This document shows positions 36,106 to 45,788 of a stretch of DNA of 64,000 bases, piece by piece; within the stretch, counting starts at the first letter, position 1; the number at the start of each line of letters is the position of its first letter. This DNA is from Chloroflexota bacterium. GTDB taxonomy: Bacteria; Chloroflexota; Anaerolineae; Promineifilales; Promineifilaceae. The stretch covers positions 131,996 through 195,995 of the forward strand of contig JAGOMA010000005.1 of the NCBI GenBank assembly GCA_017993775.1. The letters run 5' to 3'. Both the position numbers and the translations under genes were made by a program. The notes beneath the pieces were generated by a model that worked only from the letters and a program-made list of their open reading frames with translations, was not told the DNA's origin and searched no databases.

Positions 36106-36130
36106 CCGACTTTTCCAACTTTGTCGGATG
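36092..36130 (-). terminator. Hairpin with T-rich tail overlapping the GT2 start codon (possible attenuator)
   Basis: CATCCGAC (36123-36130 read on the minus strand) pairs with GTCGGATG (36103-36110), 12-base loop, followed on the minus strand by GGTTTTATTCTTT. The ATG at 36105 is in the right arm. It resembles an intrinsic terminator placed at the head of a gene. Confidence 0.5.
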
Positions 36131-36628
36131 CAGGAATAAAAAGAGACTTGTGGACCAATTTATTGGGAGAAAAAAATGGTACTACATGCTTGCCCATGCG
36201 ATCCTTTACAGACTAGGACAAATTGTTGAGGGGTCAGGTCATCTCGGAGAGACAATGGATTCCAATAAAAATTGTAACTATGCAGACCCTAAGGGTTTTG
36301 AACTTGACTAAATTTTTCCTATAAATAGAAAACCCTTGGGAGGCTTGCCAAGTATATCTGGATAGTTACTAAAAATTTTGATTACTCAATGACCACAGCG
36401 TCGTTACTACTTCGTGGAAGTGATTCCACAACAATCCTAATAACGGCTTATGCAATTGTTGGTTCACACATTTGAAGGGTCAGCCCTTACAGTCAGACAA
36501 CCGTATAGGCGTGATTTCATGATGCTAATCGTAGGGTGATAAACTTACATTGATCCTTACACAGAAAGGGGTGCGTCATGCGCCGCCATGATGGGTCATT
36601 GCCTGACGGACGGGTAATGGTTGGGAAA
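36106..36628. other. 523-bp gene-free leader region
   Basis: No gene. Left end: the attenuator-like hairpin. Near 36286-36345: an imperfect inverted repeat with arms ACCCTAAGGGTTTT and AAAACCCTTGGG, related to the perfect one at 41249-41282. The rest is AT-richer than the surroundings and shows no recognised riboswitch. It probably holds the promoter for the 33.9-36.1 kb genes. Confidence 0.45.
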
Positions 36629-37804
36629 TCAGGCAATGAGAATAGTGGCCGAAACACCCAGCTGGGCTAGCTGATCACCGATTTCATCTTCGTAGTTGCG
36701 ATTCATGATGATGACCACATCGGGCTGATAGGCGCGCAAAAATTCCGGCGACACGATTTCCTGGCCGCTGCCGGCCACAAACATGCCTTGTTTCCGGGGG
36801 TTAATGTCCACCGCATAACGAATCAGCCCCTGTTGATCGAATGTGTTCATGAACATGACCCCTTTGGAGCCTGACCCCCAGACAACGACGCGACGGCCGT
36901 TCTGCGCCATTTCGTGCAGCGTTTTATGCCAGTAGGCCACCTTTTGCCGGTAATTGTCGGCAAATTGGGCTACATCGGCGGAGAGAGCGGCCAGGTCCTG
37001 GGAATTGGCAGGGGCGGGAACGGCCGTGTCCGGGGCCAATCGCGCCTCAATCGTCAAAAATTGCCCGCCAAAGGTCTCATCAACTGCCAGAACCTGAAAA
37101 CCAGCCTGCGCAAACAAATGGGCCAGCGAAACCGGGCTGTAATAGGAACAGTGTTCGTAGATGATGTCCCAAATGCCCAGTTGGCGCACTGTCCACAGGG
37201 CGTTTGGCACTTCAAAAAACACCACTGTATCCATACGGCCGTTAATCGCCCGGCGCACTGCCTTGAGAAACGGAACCGGCTCGTGGATATGCTCCAACAC
37301 GTGACGGCAGCAGATAAAATCGGCCGGGTAATCGGCGAATTCCTCGGAATAAAATTCTTGCACAAAGCAAACGGCCGTGTCCGCCTCTTCCTGCTCTTGC
37401 GCCACATAGCTGGGGTCGAACCCCACGCCACGATTGCCGCCCAGGCGGCACAACATTTTCAAAAAATCCCCCTGCCCGGAGCCAATTTCCACAATGTCCT
37501 TGTTGTGCAGGTCATAGGTAGCAATCAGGCGCTCGGCCAGGGCGATGGCGTACGCCTGAAAACGGGCCGAAAAATGCAGCGAGTTCTCATACGCCTGCGT
37601 GTAGGTCATCTTTTCCGGGTCGAAGGCGCTGTTGTAGATGTGGCCGCATCCCGGCATATACGTCAGGTGAATGTCGCCGCGCGGTGCGGCCAGCGCGCCT
37701 GCGCGGCTGGGCCAGAGCACATTGCAATGAACCGGCAGCCGGTCCATGGCCAATACCGGCACGGGCGCGACGTCGGTGCAGTTAACGAGGGGTAAATAGC
37801 TCAT
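36629..37804 (-). CDS. SAM-dependent sugar C-methyltransferase-like protein, lacking the zinc-binding N-terminus
   Basis: 391 residues. SAM-binding motif IVEIGSGQGDFLKML near residues 102-116, then DFICCRHVLEHIHEP and a C-terminal Methyltransf_14-like domain (VVVWGSGSKGVMF, VDINPRKQG, GSGQEIVSP, PDVVIIMNR). Same architecture as NDP-hexose C-methyltransferases such as TylC3. Its paralog immediately upstream has a CPGCG zinc motif; here the region reads NCTDVAPVP, so the Cys pairs are lost. Two bases separate the genes. Role: C-methyl branching of a surface sugar, or a degenerate partner subunit. Confidence 0.83.
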   Translation of the reverse strand: MSYLPLVNCTDVAPVPVLAMDRLPVHCNVLWPSRAGALAAPRGDIHLTYMPGCGHIYNSAFDPEKMTYTQAYENSLHFSARFQAYAIALAERLIATYDLHNKDIVEIGSGQGDFLKMLCRLGGNRGVGFDPSYVAQEQEEADTAVCFVQEFYSEEFADYPADFICCRHVLEHIHEPVPFLKAVRRAINGRMDTVVFFEVPNALWTVRQLGIWDIIYEHCSYYSPVSLAHLFAQAGFQVLAVDETFGGQFLTIEARLAPDTAVPAPANSQDLAALSADVAQFADNYRQKVAYWHKTLHEMAQNGRRVVVWGSGSKGVMFMNTFDQQGLIRYAVDINPRKQGMFVAGSGQEIVSPEFLRAYQPDVVIIMNRNYEDEIGDQLAQLGVSATILIA

Positions 37805-37806
37805 GG

Positions 37807-39012
37807 TTAGATGTCCTCAACTGTCATTAGCATGGGATTCAGGCCCATTGCCTGTAAATCGCGGCCGATCTCGACGCGATAAATCGGATTCATGATGATG
37901 ACGACATCGGGCGGATTGGTGGGTAAATAATTCGGCGCGACGATTTCCTGCCCGCTGCCGGCCAAAAATGTGCCGGTCTTGTGCGGGTTGATGTCGACCA
38001 CATACGGGATTTCGGCCGCGCCCAGACCCAACGTCGTCAGGAAAGCCACGGCTTTGGAGCCGCCGCCCCATAGTGTAATTTTTTGCCCCTGAGCGCGGAA
38101 AGCGGCAATTTTGTCTTGCCAGGCAGCGATTTTTTGCGGCACGGCCGTGGCGAATCGCTCTACTGCAGCCATCACGCCATCCAGGTCATCGCCTAAGGGG
38201 ATGGGCGCGTTGGGGTCAGGAACGGCCGTAGGCCGGGCCGCAATCATCAGATATTGATCGTCGTAATCGGTCCATAAATCCAACACGGTAAACCCGGTGT
38301 GACGGAACAGGTGCGCCAGCGAACCCTTCGTGAAATAGGAACAGTGTTCGTAATAGACATCCCAAAAAGCGAGATCATCCAGCACATAACACGCATTGGG
38401 TATCTGGAAAAAGACCACCGTCTCCTCGCGCTCGCCAATCGCCCGGCGCACGGTACGCATAAAATCGCCCGTGTCGGGGATGTGCTCCAGGGTCATTTTG
38501 CAGGCGAAAAAATCGGCGTCGTAGTCGGTGTATTTTTCCGAGTAAAAATCGGCGATGAAGGTCAGCCGGTCGGCGGCGGCGCTGGGATGGCGCCCCGGCA
38601 CATAGGCAGGGTCGAAGCCGATGCCGGTATTTGGTCCCATTTCGCACAGCATGGTAATGAAATCGCCCTTGTCACAGCCAATTTCGATGATGGTTTTGTG
38701 ACGCAAATCAAAACGATCAATCAGGTCTTGGGCCAGTTTTTGATGAAACCGGTTGAAGGTAGGCGAGTAGCCCTGAGTGGCCTCATAACGGGCATTGTAC
38801 TGCGTCAGCGCCGGGTCAAAATCGACGTTGGCGATGAAGCCGCTGGTAGGACTCGCGGCCAGGGTGATGGTTCCCCGCGGGAAATTGAGGGCTTCGTCCT
38901 GGCTGTTGAGCAGCAGGACGCTGTTGGTGGGGGCGTTTTCCACCCGGTAGAAGGCTTTCATGCCGGGCACGCCACACCCCGGGCAGGCAACATCTAGTTC
39001 TTGCTGATACAT
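37807..39012 (-). CDS. SAM-dependent sugar C-methyltransferase-like protein with zinc-binding N-terminus
   Basis: 401 residues. N-terminal CPGCGVPGM (zinc half-site), SAM motif IIEIGCDKGDFITML, DFFACKMTLEHIPDTG, C-terminal ITLWGGGSKAVAF, VDINPHKTG, GSGQEIVAPN and PDVVIIMNP. The layout matches C-3 methyltransferases acting on NDP-keto-deoxyhexoses. The aminotransferase at 42277-43443 also uses keto-sugars, so a branched or amino-deoxy sugar in the polymer is likely. Tandem paralog of 36629-37804. Confidence 0.87.
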   Translation of the reverse strand: MYQQELDVACPGCGVPGMKAFYRVENAPTNSVLLLNSQDEALNFPRGTITLAASPTSGFIANVDFDPALTQYNARYEATQGYSPTFNRFHQKLAQDLIDRFDLRHKTIIEIGCDKGDFITMLCEMGPNTGIGFDPAYVPGRHPSAAADRLTFIADFYSEKYTDYDADFFACKMTLEHIPDTGDFMRTVRRAIGEREETVVFFQIPNACYVLDDLAFWDVYYEHCSYFTKGSLAHLFRHTGFTVLDLWTDYDDQYLMIAARPTAVPDPNAPIPLGDDLDGVMAAVERFATAVPQKIAAWQDKIAAFRAQGQKITLWGGGSKAVAFLTTLGLGAAEIPYVVDINPHKTGTFLAGSGQEIVAPNYLPTNPPDVVIIMNPIYRVEIGRDLQAMGLNPMLMTVEDI

Positions 39013-39039
39013 ACGATTTCCTTTTGAGTAACTCCCTGT

Positions 39040-40128
39040 TTACTTAACGAAGGCAGCCAGACGGCGGGTGTAGTGGGTCAGGCTCATGTGGGCGACAATG
39101 CGGCGACGGCCGTTCACTCCCAAACGCCGCGCTTCGGCCGGCTGTTGCAACAGTTGTTCGATGGCTGCACGCAAGGCCGCAGGGTCTTCGGGCGGCACGT
39201 AGATGCCTGTTTTGCCTTCCACTACTACGTCGGTTTGGCCGGGCGTACGCGAGCAGATGACCGCTTTACTCATGGCCATCGCTTCCAGCAGCGCCGTGAC
39301 CCCTGCCTGGAAGTTGACGGTGTACAGCGGCATGACCAGGAATGCGCTTCGCGCATATAATTCGCGCAATTCAAACTGCGTGAAGCGGCGCACCAGCACG
39401 TTTTCCGGCACATCCTGATCGGCGGTGCTGTCACCACGTTTGGACCAGGGGCTGGCGGCGGCGATAACCACTTGCACATCCAGGCCTCTGACCGCCTGCA
39501 TCAACGTCGGGTAGTCGCGGAATTCCAGGCCGACGGCGCAAATCACCGGCTTCTCCTGGCCATCCAAACCGAGAAAATTATCCAGTTTGCCGGCCTGATC
39601 CGGGGCAAAAAAAGCATCGTCTACCATGAATGGGGTGAAGACCACACGATTGGCGGGTACGCGCCAGCGGTGTTCGATGAACTGTTTTTGCCAGGTGGCG
39701 TAGACAAAAAAGATGTCGATGTGGCTTTGCAGCCGCAGCCAATCGAGAAAAATCATTTTTTTGCCGACTGAGAGGATGTGGACAATCATCAGGTGGCGCG
39801 GGCGCGGGTTGGTGCGCGGGGCGAAATTGGCGAATTTCAGCAGCGCCGCCAGGGGCAGGCCCACCTGTTCGCCGTCGGTGAAAATGACGCGGTATTGATG
39901 GCGCAACGTGAAACACACCCAGGCAAGCAGCAGGTTGGGGCCGCCAAGTTTTCCCAACAGCCGGCCGATTTTTCCGGCGCGGCGGCGGGCTTCGGCGTAA
40001 TCGATCAGGTCGGCGTTGAAGGCGCGGGACATGGCGATGTAGTCGGCTTCGGGACGCTCGCCACGGGCAGTTTTTGCTTCTACTTCGGGGTCTATGATGC
40101 CGGAAACGGTGAGAAGGATGTCGTTCAT
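39040..40128 (-). CDS. Family 4 glycosyltransferase
   Basis: 362 residues with GT-B fold. C-terminal donor-binding half: VICAVGLEFRDYPTL, ELYARSAFLVMPLY, FQAGVTALLEAMAMSKAVIC, then TDVVVEGKTGIYVPPEDP, typical of GT4. The N-terminal half begins MNDILLTVSGIIDPEVE and is less conserved. Translation is coupled to the upstream GT4 gene by the ATGA at 40125-40128. Adds one sugar to the lipid-linked unit; donor and linkage unknown. Confidence 0.85.
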   Translation of the reverse strand: MNDILLTVSGIIDPEVEAKTARGERPEADYIAMSRAFNADLIDYAEARRRAGKIGRLLGKLGGPNLLLAWVCFTLRHQYRVIFTDGEQVGLPLAALLKFANFAPRTNPRPRHLMIVHILSVGKKMIFLDWLRLQSHIDIFFVYATWQKQFIEHRWRVPANRVVFTPFMVDDAFFAPDQAGKLDNFLGLDGQEKPVICAVGLEFRDYPTLMQAVRGLDVQVVIAAASPWSKRGDSTADQDVPENVLVRRFTQFELRELYARSAFLVMPLYTVNFQAGVTALLEAMAMSKAVICSRTPGQTDVVVEGKTGIYVPPEDPAALRAAIEQLLQQPAEARRLGVNGRRRIVAHMSLTHYTRRLAAFVK

Positions 40129-41219
40129 GCCATCACCTTGCGGGCGCGGCTGGTTTCTTTGAGCAAATCGAGCAGGCGACGGGCGTTGGCGGCGGCGTCG
40201 AAGGTGCGTTGGATCTGGGTAACGGCCGTTTCCCCCTGCTGCAAACGCAGCGCCGGGTTTTCTATCAGTTGGCGCAGGGCGTGGGTCAGGGCGTCTATGC
40301 TGCCCGTGGGAATAAGAAAACCAGTCTCGCCATCGGCTACAATCTCAGGGATGGCGGCAACGGCCGTGGACACTACCGGCAGCCCGGCCGCGCCTGCCTC
40401 CGACAAAACCATCGGCAAGCAGTCGCCATAGGTGGGCAGGCAAAAAATGTCGGCGGCAAAATAAAGTTGTTTGAGGGGTTCGCTGTTTGGCTGCATATCG
40501 TTATAGACAAATAATCCTGGTTCGGCGGGAACCGTGTCGCGGGTGGCGAGGTGGAGTTCCAGATTGGGAACGGCCGTCGCCCGCAGGTTGCGCCATGCTT
40601 CCAAGAGTAACAACCCGCCCTTACGCTCCAGATTTCCACCGACAAACAGAATTTTTAGCGGTTCCTGGTGCAGTTGGTGTGGAGACGGCCGTTTCCAGGC
40701 CGCCACATTGACGCCAGGCGGAATGACGGTCACTTTGTCTGCCGGAACTTCGTATTCCCCAACCACGCCCTCTTTGGCCCAGGCCGACCAGGTAACGACA
40801 TGGTGCGCGGCCGTCAGGCAGTCCCGGTTCAGCCGCCATTTCCAGGTTTCCAGCCAGGATGGGCCGGAACTGTGGGCGTAAAATTCGCCGAGAGAGTCGT
40901 ACTGCCGGGGCGTGGCATCCAGGGAAACGACAGCGGGGATACGTTTTAACCAGGATTGGGCGAGAACGGCCGTGACCTGCGTATGAAAAAACAGCACATC
41001 CAACTGCGTCTGCCGCTGCATGGCGGCAATTTGCTGGCGCGCCTGCAAACCGGCTTTAAAGGTCCAATTGGGCACGAGGCCGGCCAATCCACCAGCATCC
41101 CAGGTAGGCAGACCCCAGTAGGCCTCGATGGTGGGGTCTTGGGCTACGTTTTGCTGCAAATTTTGCCCGTGGGTGATGTGGCCTAAGGCCTGTTCAATGA
41201 TGAATCCGATTTTAACCAA
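40125..41219 (-). CDS. Family 4 glycosyltransferase
   Basis: 364 residues, GT-B. VSLDATPRQYDSLGEFY in the N-terminal half, VIPPGVNVAAW, ILFVGGNLERKGG, FCLPTYGDCLPMVLSEAGAA, and VADGETGFLIPTG. It resembles 48474-49547, with the same STDITPRQYD / SLDATPRQYD block and VxPPGVN, so the two look like a duplicated pair. TTG at 41219 with GAGGA five bases upstream is the best start. Confidence 0.87.
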   Translation of the reverse strand: MVKIGFIIEQALGHITHGQNLQQNVAQDPTIEAYWGLPTWDAGGLAGLVPNWTFKAGLQARQQIAAMQRQTQLDVLFFHTQVTAVLAQSWLKRIPAVVSLDATPRQYDSLGEFYAHSSGPSWLETWKWRLNRDCLTAAHHVVTWSAWAKEGVVGEYEVPADKVTVIPPGVNVAAWKRPSPHQLHQEPLKILFVGGNLERKGGLLLLEAWRNLRATAVPNLELHLATRDTVPAEPGLFVYNDMQPNSEPLKQLYFAADIFCLPTYGDCLPMVLSEAGAAGLPVVSTAVAAIPEIVADGETGFLIPTGSIDALTHALRQLIENPALRLQQGETAVTQIQRTFDAAANARRLLDLLKETSRARKVMA

Positions 41220-41248
41220 TGAAATCCTCGATCTATATCAACTGGGAA

Positions 41249-41282
41249 GACCCTAAGGGTTTTAAACTAAACCCTTAGGGTC
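41249..41282. repeat. Perfect 14-bp inverted repeat (GACCCTAAGGGTTT)
   Basis: GACCCTAAGGGTTT (41249-41262) and AAACCCTTAGGGTC (41269-41282). Related arms near 36290-36340 and 10180. It sits in the 74-bp gap between two glycosyltransferase genes and may trim or pause the polysaccharide transcript. Confidence 0.75.
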
Positions 41283-41293
41283 TGTCTAGCTGC

Positions 41294-42262
41294 TCAACAT
41301 GTAAATAAGCGCCGAATTTTTTCATACCATTTGGCTCCTAACAATGTGCGAGCTGTGATAATAAGTGTCCGTTTATTAAGCAGCGATTCGCGTGGACGCA
41401 GTTTAATGCTTTCCCACATAATTTCCCAGGATTGTCGGTAGCTGTCGCCAAATGCCAGGGACATGGGAACGGCCGTGAGCGCATGTGTATAGGCTTGTCG
41501 TTTCACCCCGGTCGGATCGTCCATCAGGACGCCTAATGGGCCATCAAAAACTGTATCGATTGAATGAAGCATTTCTTTCGTTAAGCGGCGATGTTTGAGA
41601 ACGGCCGTCATGCTCTGATTATGTTGGCGGTAAGCATACAAATTATCAGCGATATAAGCCACATCTCCCAAAACACACAGATCAAACCAGAGCTTTAAAT
41701 CAAGGACAAAATGATAGTTAAGATCATAACCGCCACATTGCAAAAAGGCATCACGGCGAAACATCGGCCCGCTGTGCCCAATATAAAAGCCCATCGCCTT
41801 TTGCACCGCTTCAACCCCGGGAACAATGGTATCTGTAGGAAAAGACTCCATACTCATTAGTTTTTTCCCTTTGTTGTTGTATTCAGACAAAACCGAGTAA
41901 ACAAAAACAACATCGGGGTTGGCTTCCAATACGGCCACCTGGCGTTCAAACGCCGTAGGGGACTTAATCCAATCATCAGAATCCATGTGTACCAGATAAG
42001 TACCCTGGGCCATGGCGGCGACATCTTCTAATGTTTGGGCATATCCCTTGTTTTTCTTGTTCACATGCAGGCGAATTCGGTCATCGCGCGCGGCATATTT
42101 TTCGATTACCTCCACCGATTTATCGGTTGAGGCATCATCAATGATGACCAGTTCAAAATCTTTAAAGGTTTGCCCTAATATCGATTCGATTGTTTGGCCA
42201 ATATACTTGGCGTAGTTATAGCTTGTTACAGTAACCGATATCTTGGGTGATTTTGTTGCCAT
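41294..42262 (-). CDS. Family 2 glycosyltransferase
   Basis: 322 residues. GT-A: SVTVTSYNYAKYIGQTI, IDDASTDKS, HMDSDDWI (DxD) and later the acceptor-side pattern around GHSGPMFRRDAF. No membrane segments apart from amphipathic C-terminal helices. Fourteen bases after the aminotransferase gene. Adds a sugar to the repeat unit. Confidence 0.88.
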   Translation of the reverse strand: MATKSPKISVTVTSYNYAKYIGQTIESILGQTFKDFELVIIDDASTDKSVEVIEKYAARDDRIRLHVNKKNKGYAQTLEDVAAMAQGTYLVHMDSDDWIKSPTAFERQVAVLEANPDVVFVYSVLSEYNNKGKKLMSMESFPTDTIVPGVEAVQKAMGFYIGHSGPMFRRDAFLQCGGYDLNYHFVLDLKLWFDLCVLGDVAYIADNLYAYRQHNQSMTAVLKHRRLTKEMLHSIDTVFDGPLGVLMDDPTGVKRQAYTHALTAVPMSLAFGDSYRQSWEIMWESIKLRPRESLLNKRTLIITARTLLGAKWYEKIRRLFTC

Positions 42263-42276
42263 GACAGCGTTTACCT

Positions 42277-43443
42277 TTATGCCGACAGAATAAATCTGAC
42301 CGCATGAATAACATCTTCAACATCTTGATCTGTCATCTTGGGAGATAGCGGCAATGACGCAGTACGCTCGCTAATCCAGGCGGCATTGGGGAAGTCGTGG
42401 GTTTTATATCCGAATTGTTCTCGGTAATACGGGTGGAGATGAACAGCAACGTAATGGACGCCTGTGCCAATATTCATTTCGTGCATTTTTTGCAGGAAGG
42501 TATCACGATTCAGGCCGCATTGTTGTTCGTCTATCATGAGGGTATACAAATGGCGGGCATGAATGGTGTCCGGTTCGGCGGGTGCTGGCAAACCTACCGG
42601 CAAATCAGCAAAAGCGGCATCATACTGGGACCAGATTTCATTTCGCCTTTGCAGGTACTCGTCCACTCTGGTGAGCTGATGCATGCCAATGGCGGCTTGT
42701 AGGTCCATCATGTTGTATTTGAAACCGGGGAAGATGACTTGATAATGTTTGTAGCCATCGTCTGAAAAGCGTTTCCAGGCGTCGCGGCTCATGCCGTGCA
42801 AGCCGTACATTTTTATTTTGTCGGCAAAATCAGGATTGTTGGTGGTAACCATGCCGCCTTCGCCAGTGACAATGTTTTTGGTGACGTAAAAAGAAAACGC
42901 CGTGAGTTGGCTGATGCTGCCAATTTTTTGCCCTTTGTAAGCGCTTTCTATGGCGTGGGCGGCGTCTTCGATAACGATAAGGTCGTGTTTTTGGGCGATG
43001 GTTTCGATGGCGTTCATGTCGCACGGCCGTCCGCACAAATGAACCGGCAAAATTACTCGCGTTCGGGGCGTGACAGCGTCTTCAATGCGCTGTGGATCAA
43101 TAAGCATCGTGTCTCTGTCGCAGTCGACCAGGACGGGCTTGCCGCCGGCATGAAGGATAGTGTTAGCGGTGGCGCAAAAGGTCATAGGCGTGGTGATCAC
43201 TTCGTCGCCTGGCTTCAGGCCGGCAACCAAGAGCGATAGATGGAGACCCGCAGTGCAGGAATTGAGGGCAATCGCATGGTCTGCTCCCACGTAACGGCTG
43301 AACATGTCTTGAAACCGGGCGACTTTGGGGCCGGTTCCTAACCATCCGCGACGGAGAGAATCAACCACTTCCTCGATTTCATCGTCCTCTATTTTGGGTG
43401 CGCCGAATACGAGATACTCTTTTCTGGGCACAAAATTCTGCAT
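42277..43443 (-). CDS. DegT/DnrJ/EryC1-family sugar aminotransferase
   Basis: 388 residues. PLP enzyme: SCTAGLHLSLLVAG, TTPMTFCATANTILHAG, VIEDAAHAIES (Asp binding the pyridine N), and the Lys in FSFYVTKNIVTGEGG that forms the Schiff base. Known: converts NDP-keto-hexoses to NDP-amino-sugars, glutamate-dependent. GAGGAGG upstream of the ATG. With the two C-methyltransferases it points to a modified amino-deoxy sugar in the polymer. The dehydratase that makes the keto-sugar is not in the window. Confidence 0.93.
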   Translation of the reverse strand: MQNFVPRKEYLVFGAPKIEDDEIEEVVDSLRRGWLGTGPKVARFQDMFSRYVGADHAIALNSCTAGLHLSLLVAGLKPGDEVITTPMTFCATANTILHAGGKPVLVDCDRDTMLIDPQRIEDAVTPRTRVILPVHLCGRPCDMNAIETIAQKHDLIVIEDAAHAIESAYKGQKIGSISQLTAFSFYVTKNIVTGEGGMVTTNNPDFADKIKMYGLHGMSRDAWKRFSDDGYKHYQVIFPGFKYNMMDLQAAIGMHQLTRVDEYLQRRNEIWSQYDAAFADLPVGLPAPAEPDTIHARHLYTLMIDEQQCGLNRDTFLQKMHEMNIGTGVHYVAVHLHPYYREQFGYKTHDFPNAAWISERTASLPLSPKMTDQDVEDVIHAVRFILSA

Positions 43444-43520
43444 GGTTACCTCCTCGGGTCAAAAACTGGCAAAACTAACAAGAGAAACGCAGCTGGACTT
43501 GGGAACAACTCGTTTATGAG

Positions 43521-44711
43521 TTATAGATTTAATATCTGACGATAGATTTCTTCGACATCTTGGGCCATGCGGCGGGGTGTAAACTGTTCTTGAGCGCGGA
43601 TACGGCCGTTCTCCCCCAACGTTCGCCGTAGGTCCGCATCATTCATCAAGGTCAGGATATTTTCTGCCAGCGCGGCAATATCTTGCGGCGCAGACAACAG
43701 GCCCGTTTTGTTCTGTTCAACCACTTCACGGGAACCGCCATTATCCAGCGCAATAACCGGTTTTTTCATGCACATGGCTTCTAAATACACCATGCCAAAT
43801 GGTTCCTCAAAACTCGGCATGGTGTACATATCACACGCCGCCATTAGCTCCTGAACATCGCTCCGATACCCCGTGAAAATAACCTGATCGGCAAGCGCCA
43901 ATTCAGTCACCAGGGCTTTCAATTCGGCCGTATAGCTGCCATGCCCCGGATGCGCGCGCGGGTCGTCCACGCCAACGATCAGCAGTTTAAAGTTCGACGT
44001 TTGTTTTTTGACTTCCGCCAGGGCTTTTAACAGTTCGGTGTGCCCTTTCCAGTAGCTCAATCTGGAAACGGTCAGCAACAACGGTGTGTCTGGTTCAATA
44101 TGAAATTCCTGGCGAATGGGACGGCCGTCTACCGCCGGGTTCCAACGGTCACTTTCAATCGCATTTAAAACATAAAAGGTCTTCTCGGCCGGATAGCCCA
44201 TCGCCATAATCGACTCAGCCACAAATTCAGACACACCGACCAACGCATCCGCTCGTTTCATAGCCCATTGCACATTTTTACTGATCCAATCCTCAGCTTT
44301 TACATGCAGCTGAATCACACATTTGGCTCCCGTCAAATTCGCTAGAAGCTGCCCATAAAAAGCATCACGGGGTTTTTCGGTGCAATGAATAATTTGAATG
44401 TGATTGTCGCGGATATACTTTGCCAGTCCTGCCAGACTAAAAAAAGCCGGAACGCCTTGTGTCACAGAATCCCGAACAATCTCTCCCTTGGTGCGAAAAT
44501 TAATCGACGTGCCAAATTTTGTGGGGCGCATCTGAATATCCGCTAATTTTTCCAACGCCTGAGCAGAAGCAGACTTCCCCTGGCCATCTCCGTAATTGCA
44601 CGCGATGTGCACGTTAATCCAACTACGATCAAGCTCTTTAATGATCAAAGAATGTATATAGGAATCAGCGCCAAAATAAGTTTGAGACTGCATGAATAAT
44701 ACATTTAACAT
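43521..44711 (-). CDS. Family 4 glycosyltransferase
   Basis: 396 residues, GT-B. KPRDAFYGQLLANLTGAKCV in the acceptor half; LLTVSRLSYWKGHTELL, VIFTGYRSDVQELMA, SFEEPFGMVYLEAMCMKKPV and SREVVEQNKTGLL in the donor half, with the E-x7-E pair in EEPFGMVYLE. Resembles PimA/EpsF-type enzymes. Confidence 0.9.
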   Translation of the reverse strand: MLNVLFMQSQTYFGADSYIHSLIIKELDRSWINVHIACNYGDGQGKSASAQALEKLADIQMRPTKFGTSINFRTKGEIVRDSVTQGVPAFFSLAGLAKYIRDNHIQIIHCTEKPRDAFYGQLLANLTGAKCVIQLHVKAEDWISKNVQWAMKRADALVGVSEFVAESIMAMGYPAEKTFYVLNAIESDRWNPAVDGRPIRQEFHIEPDTPLLLTVSRLSYWKGHTELLKALAEVKKQTSNFKLLIVGVDDPRAHPGHGSYTAELKALVTELALADQVIFTGYRSDVQELMAACDMYTMPSFEEPFGMVYLEAMCMKKPVIALDNGGSREVVEQNKTGLLSAPQDIAALAENILTLMNDADLRRTLGENGRIRAQEQFTPRRMAQDVEEIYRQILNL

Positions 44712-44796
44712 AGCTTGTTTATACTGACCTTTATCGATTTAATCTACAAACACGGAACCTATATCCGGAGCAAACAGTCATCATCCTGGCTACGAT

Positions 44797-45753
44797 TCAG
44801 GCGCTCTTCCGTTCAACTGTATATTTTTTCTTTAGGAATAAAGCTGAAGTTACGGCTACAAAACGCCGCGGCAGACCGCCTAAATCCCACAACAGGCAAT
44901 GAATATGGCGCAGCCCAAATCGTCCAATGTACACGCGACAAATCATGCGATCTATCAATGAAACGTTGACGCCTTTCAGAGTCTGATTGAATTCTGACAA
45001 GATGCGCCAGTTTGGATACTTTGGCCGAGACATGCCCTGGGTGTCATACCATGAGGCATAAGCGTCTGTGTCCAAACCACAAGGAACTTCTACTTTGTAG
45101 ATTTCGTTCGATTGCGCAGCGTGACGTCTGGACTTAAACAAGTATTCAGAAACTTGCTGAAAACGGCCTAACAGGATGAGACGCGCAATCAATATCGTGT
45201 CGCCATGGGTATGGGGCAAGATGAGTTTTGTTTGTTTCAGGGCGGAAACGCGTATAAGCCCAAACACATAAAAACTGTTGTGCCAACCCAGCAAAATTTC
45301 ATGAAAGCGCGTCCGAGGGCGGGCGTCATCAATCCTAAGCGCTAACTCACAGGTAGAAAACGGCCGATCTTGTTCGTCAATGTATTCCGCCCAGCAAAAA
45401 CATAAGACTGAAGTGGGATCATTGTCCAACGTAGGGACACAACGGCTCAGAAATTCCGGGGCCAACATGTCGTCGGAGGCCAACCATTGGAAATATTCGC
45501 CGCGCGCCAGTTCAAAAACATAGTTGAAGTTGGGCGCCGCGCCCAGGTTTTGCTCTTGGCGGTAATACCGAATGCGCGGGTCGTTTGCGGCATAGGCCTG
45601 ACAAATCGCTTCGGTCGCGTCTGTGGAAGCATTGTCAGAAATGATTAATTCAAAATTGGCATAGGTTTGAGCCAGCACGGATTCAATCGCCCGACTGACG
45701 TATTTTTCGCCATTATAGACAGGCAGGCCAATGCTCACCTTGGGATTATTCAT
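44797..45753 (-). CDS. Family 2 glycosyltransferase
   Basis: 318 residues. VSIGLPVYNGEKYVSRAIES, ISDNASTDAT, YFQWLASDDML (DxD variant SDD). The C-terminal half is hydrophobic and basic (LCRVYIGRFGLRHIH region), possibly membrane-associated. In the gap before the next gene lies an AGATTGG repeat at 45789-45810. Confidence 0.86.
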   Translation of the reverse strand: MNNPKVSIGLPVYNGEKYVSRAIESVLAQTYANFELIISDNASTDATEAICQAYAANDPRIRYYRQEQNLGAAPNFNYVFELARGEYFQWLASDDMLAPEFLSRCVPTLDNDPTSVLCFCWAEYIDEQDRPFSTCELALRIDDARPRTRFHEILLGWHNSFYVFGLIRVSALKQTKLILPHTHGDTILIARLILLGRFQQVSEYLFKSRRHAAQSNEIYKVEVPCGLDTDAYASWYDTQGMSRPKYPNWRILSEFNQTLKGVNVSLIDRMICRVYIGRFGLRHIHCLLWDLGGLPRRFVAVTSALFLKKKYTVERKSA

Positions 45754-45788
45754 ACAACGCTCTCATCTTAAATTTGGCTGTGAACCGC

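Noticed and set aside
41249..41282. Perfect inverted repeat as a rho-independent terminator
   Set aside because: No T run follows on either strand and the genes on both sides continue in the same direction; kept as a repeat.
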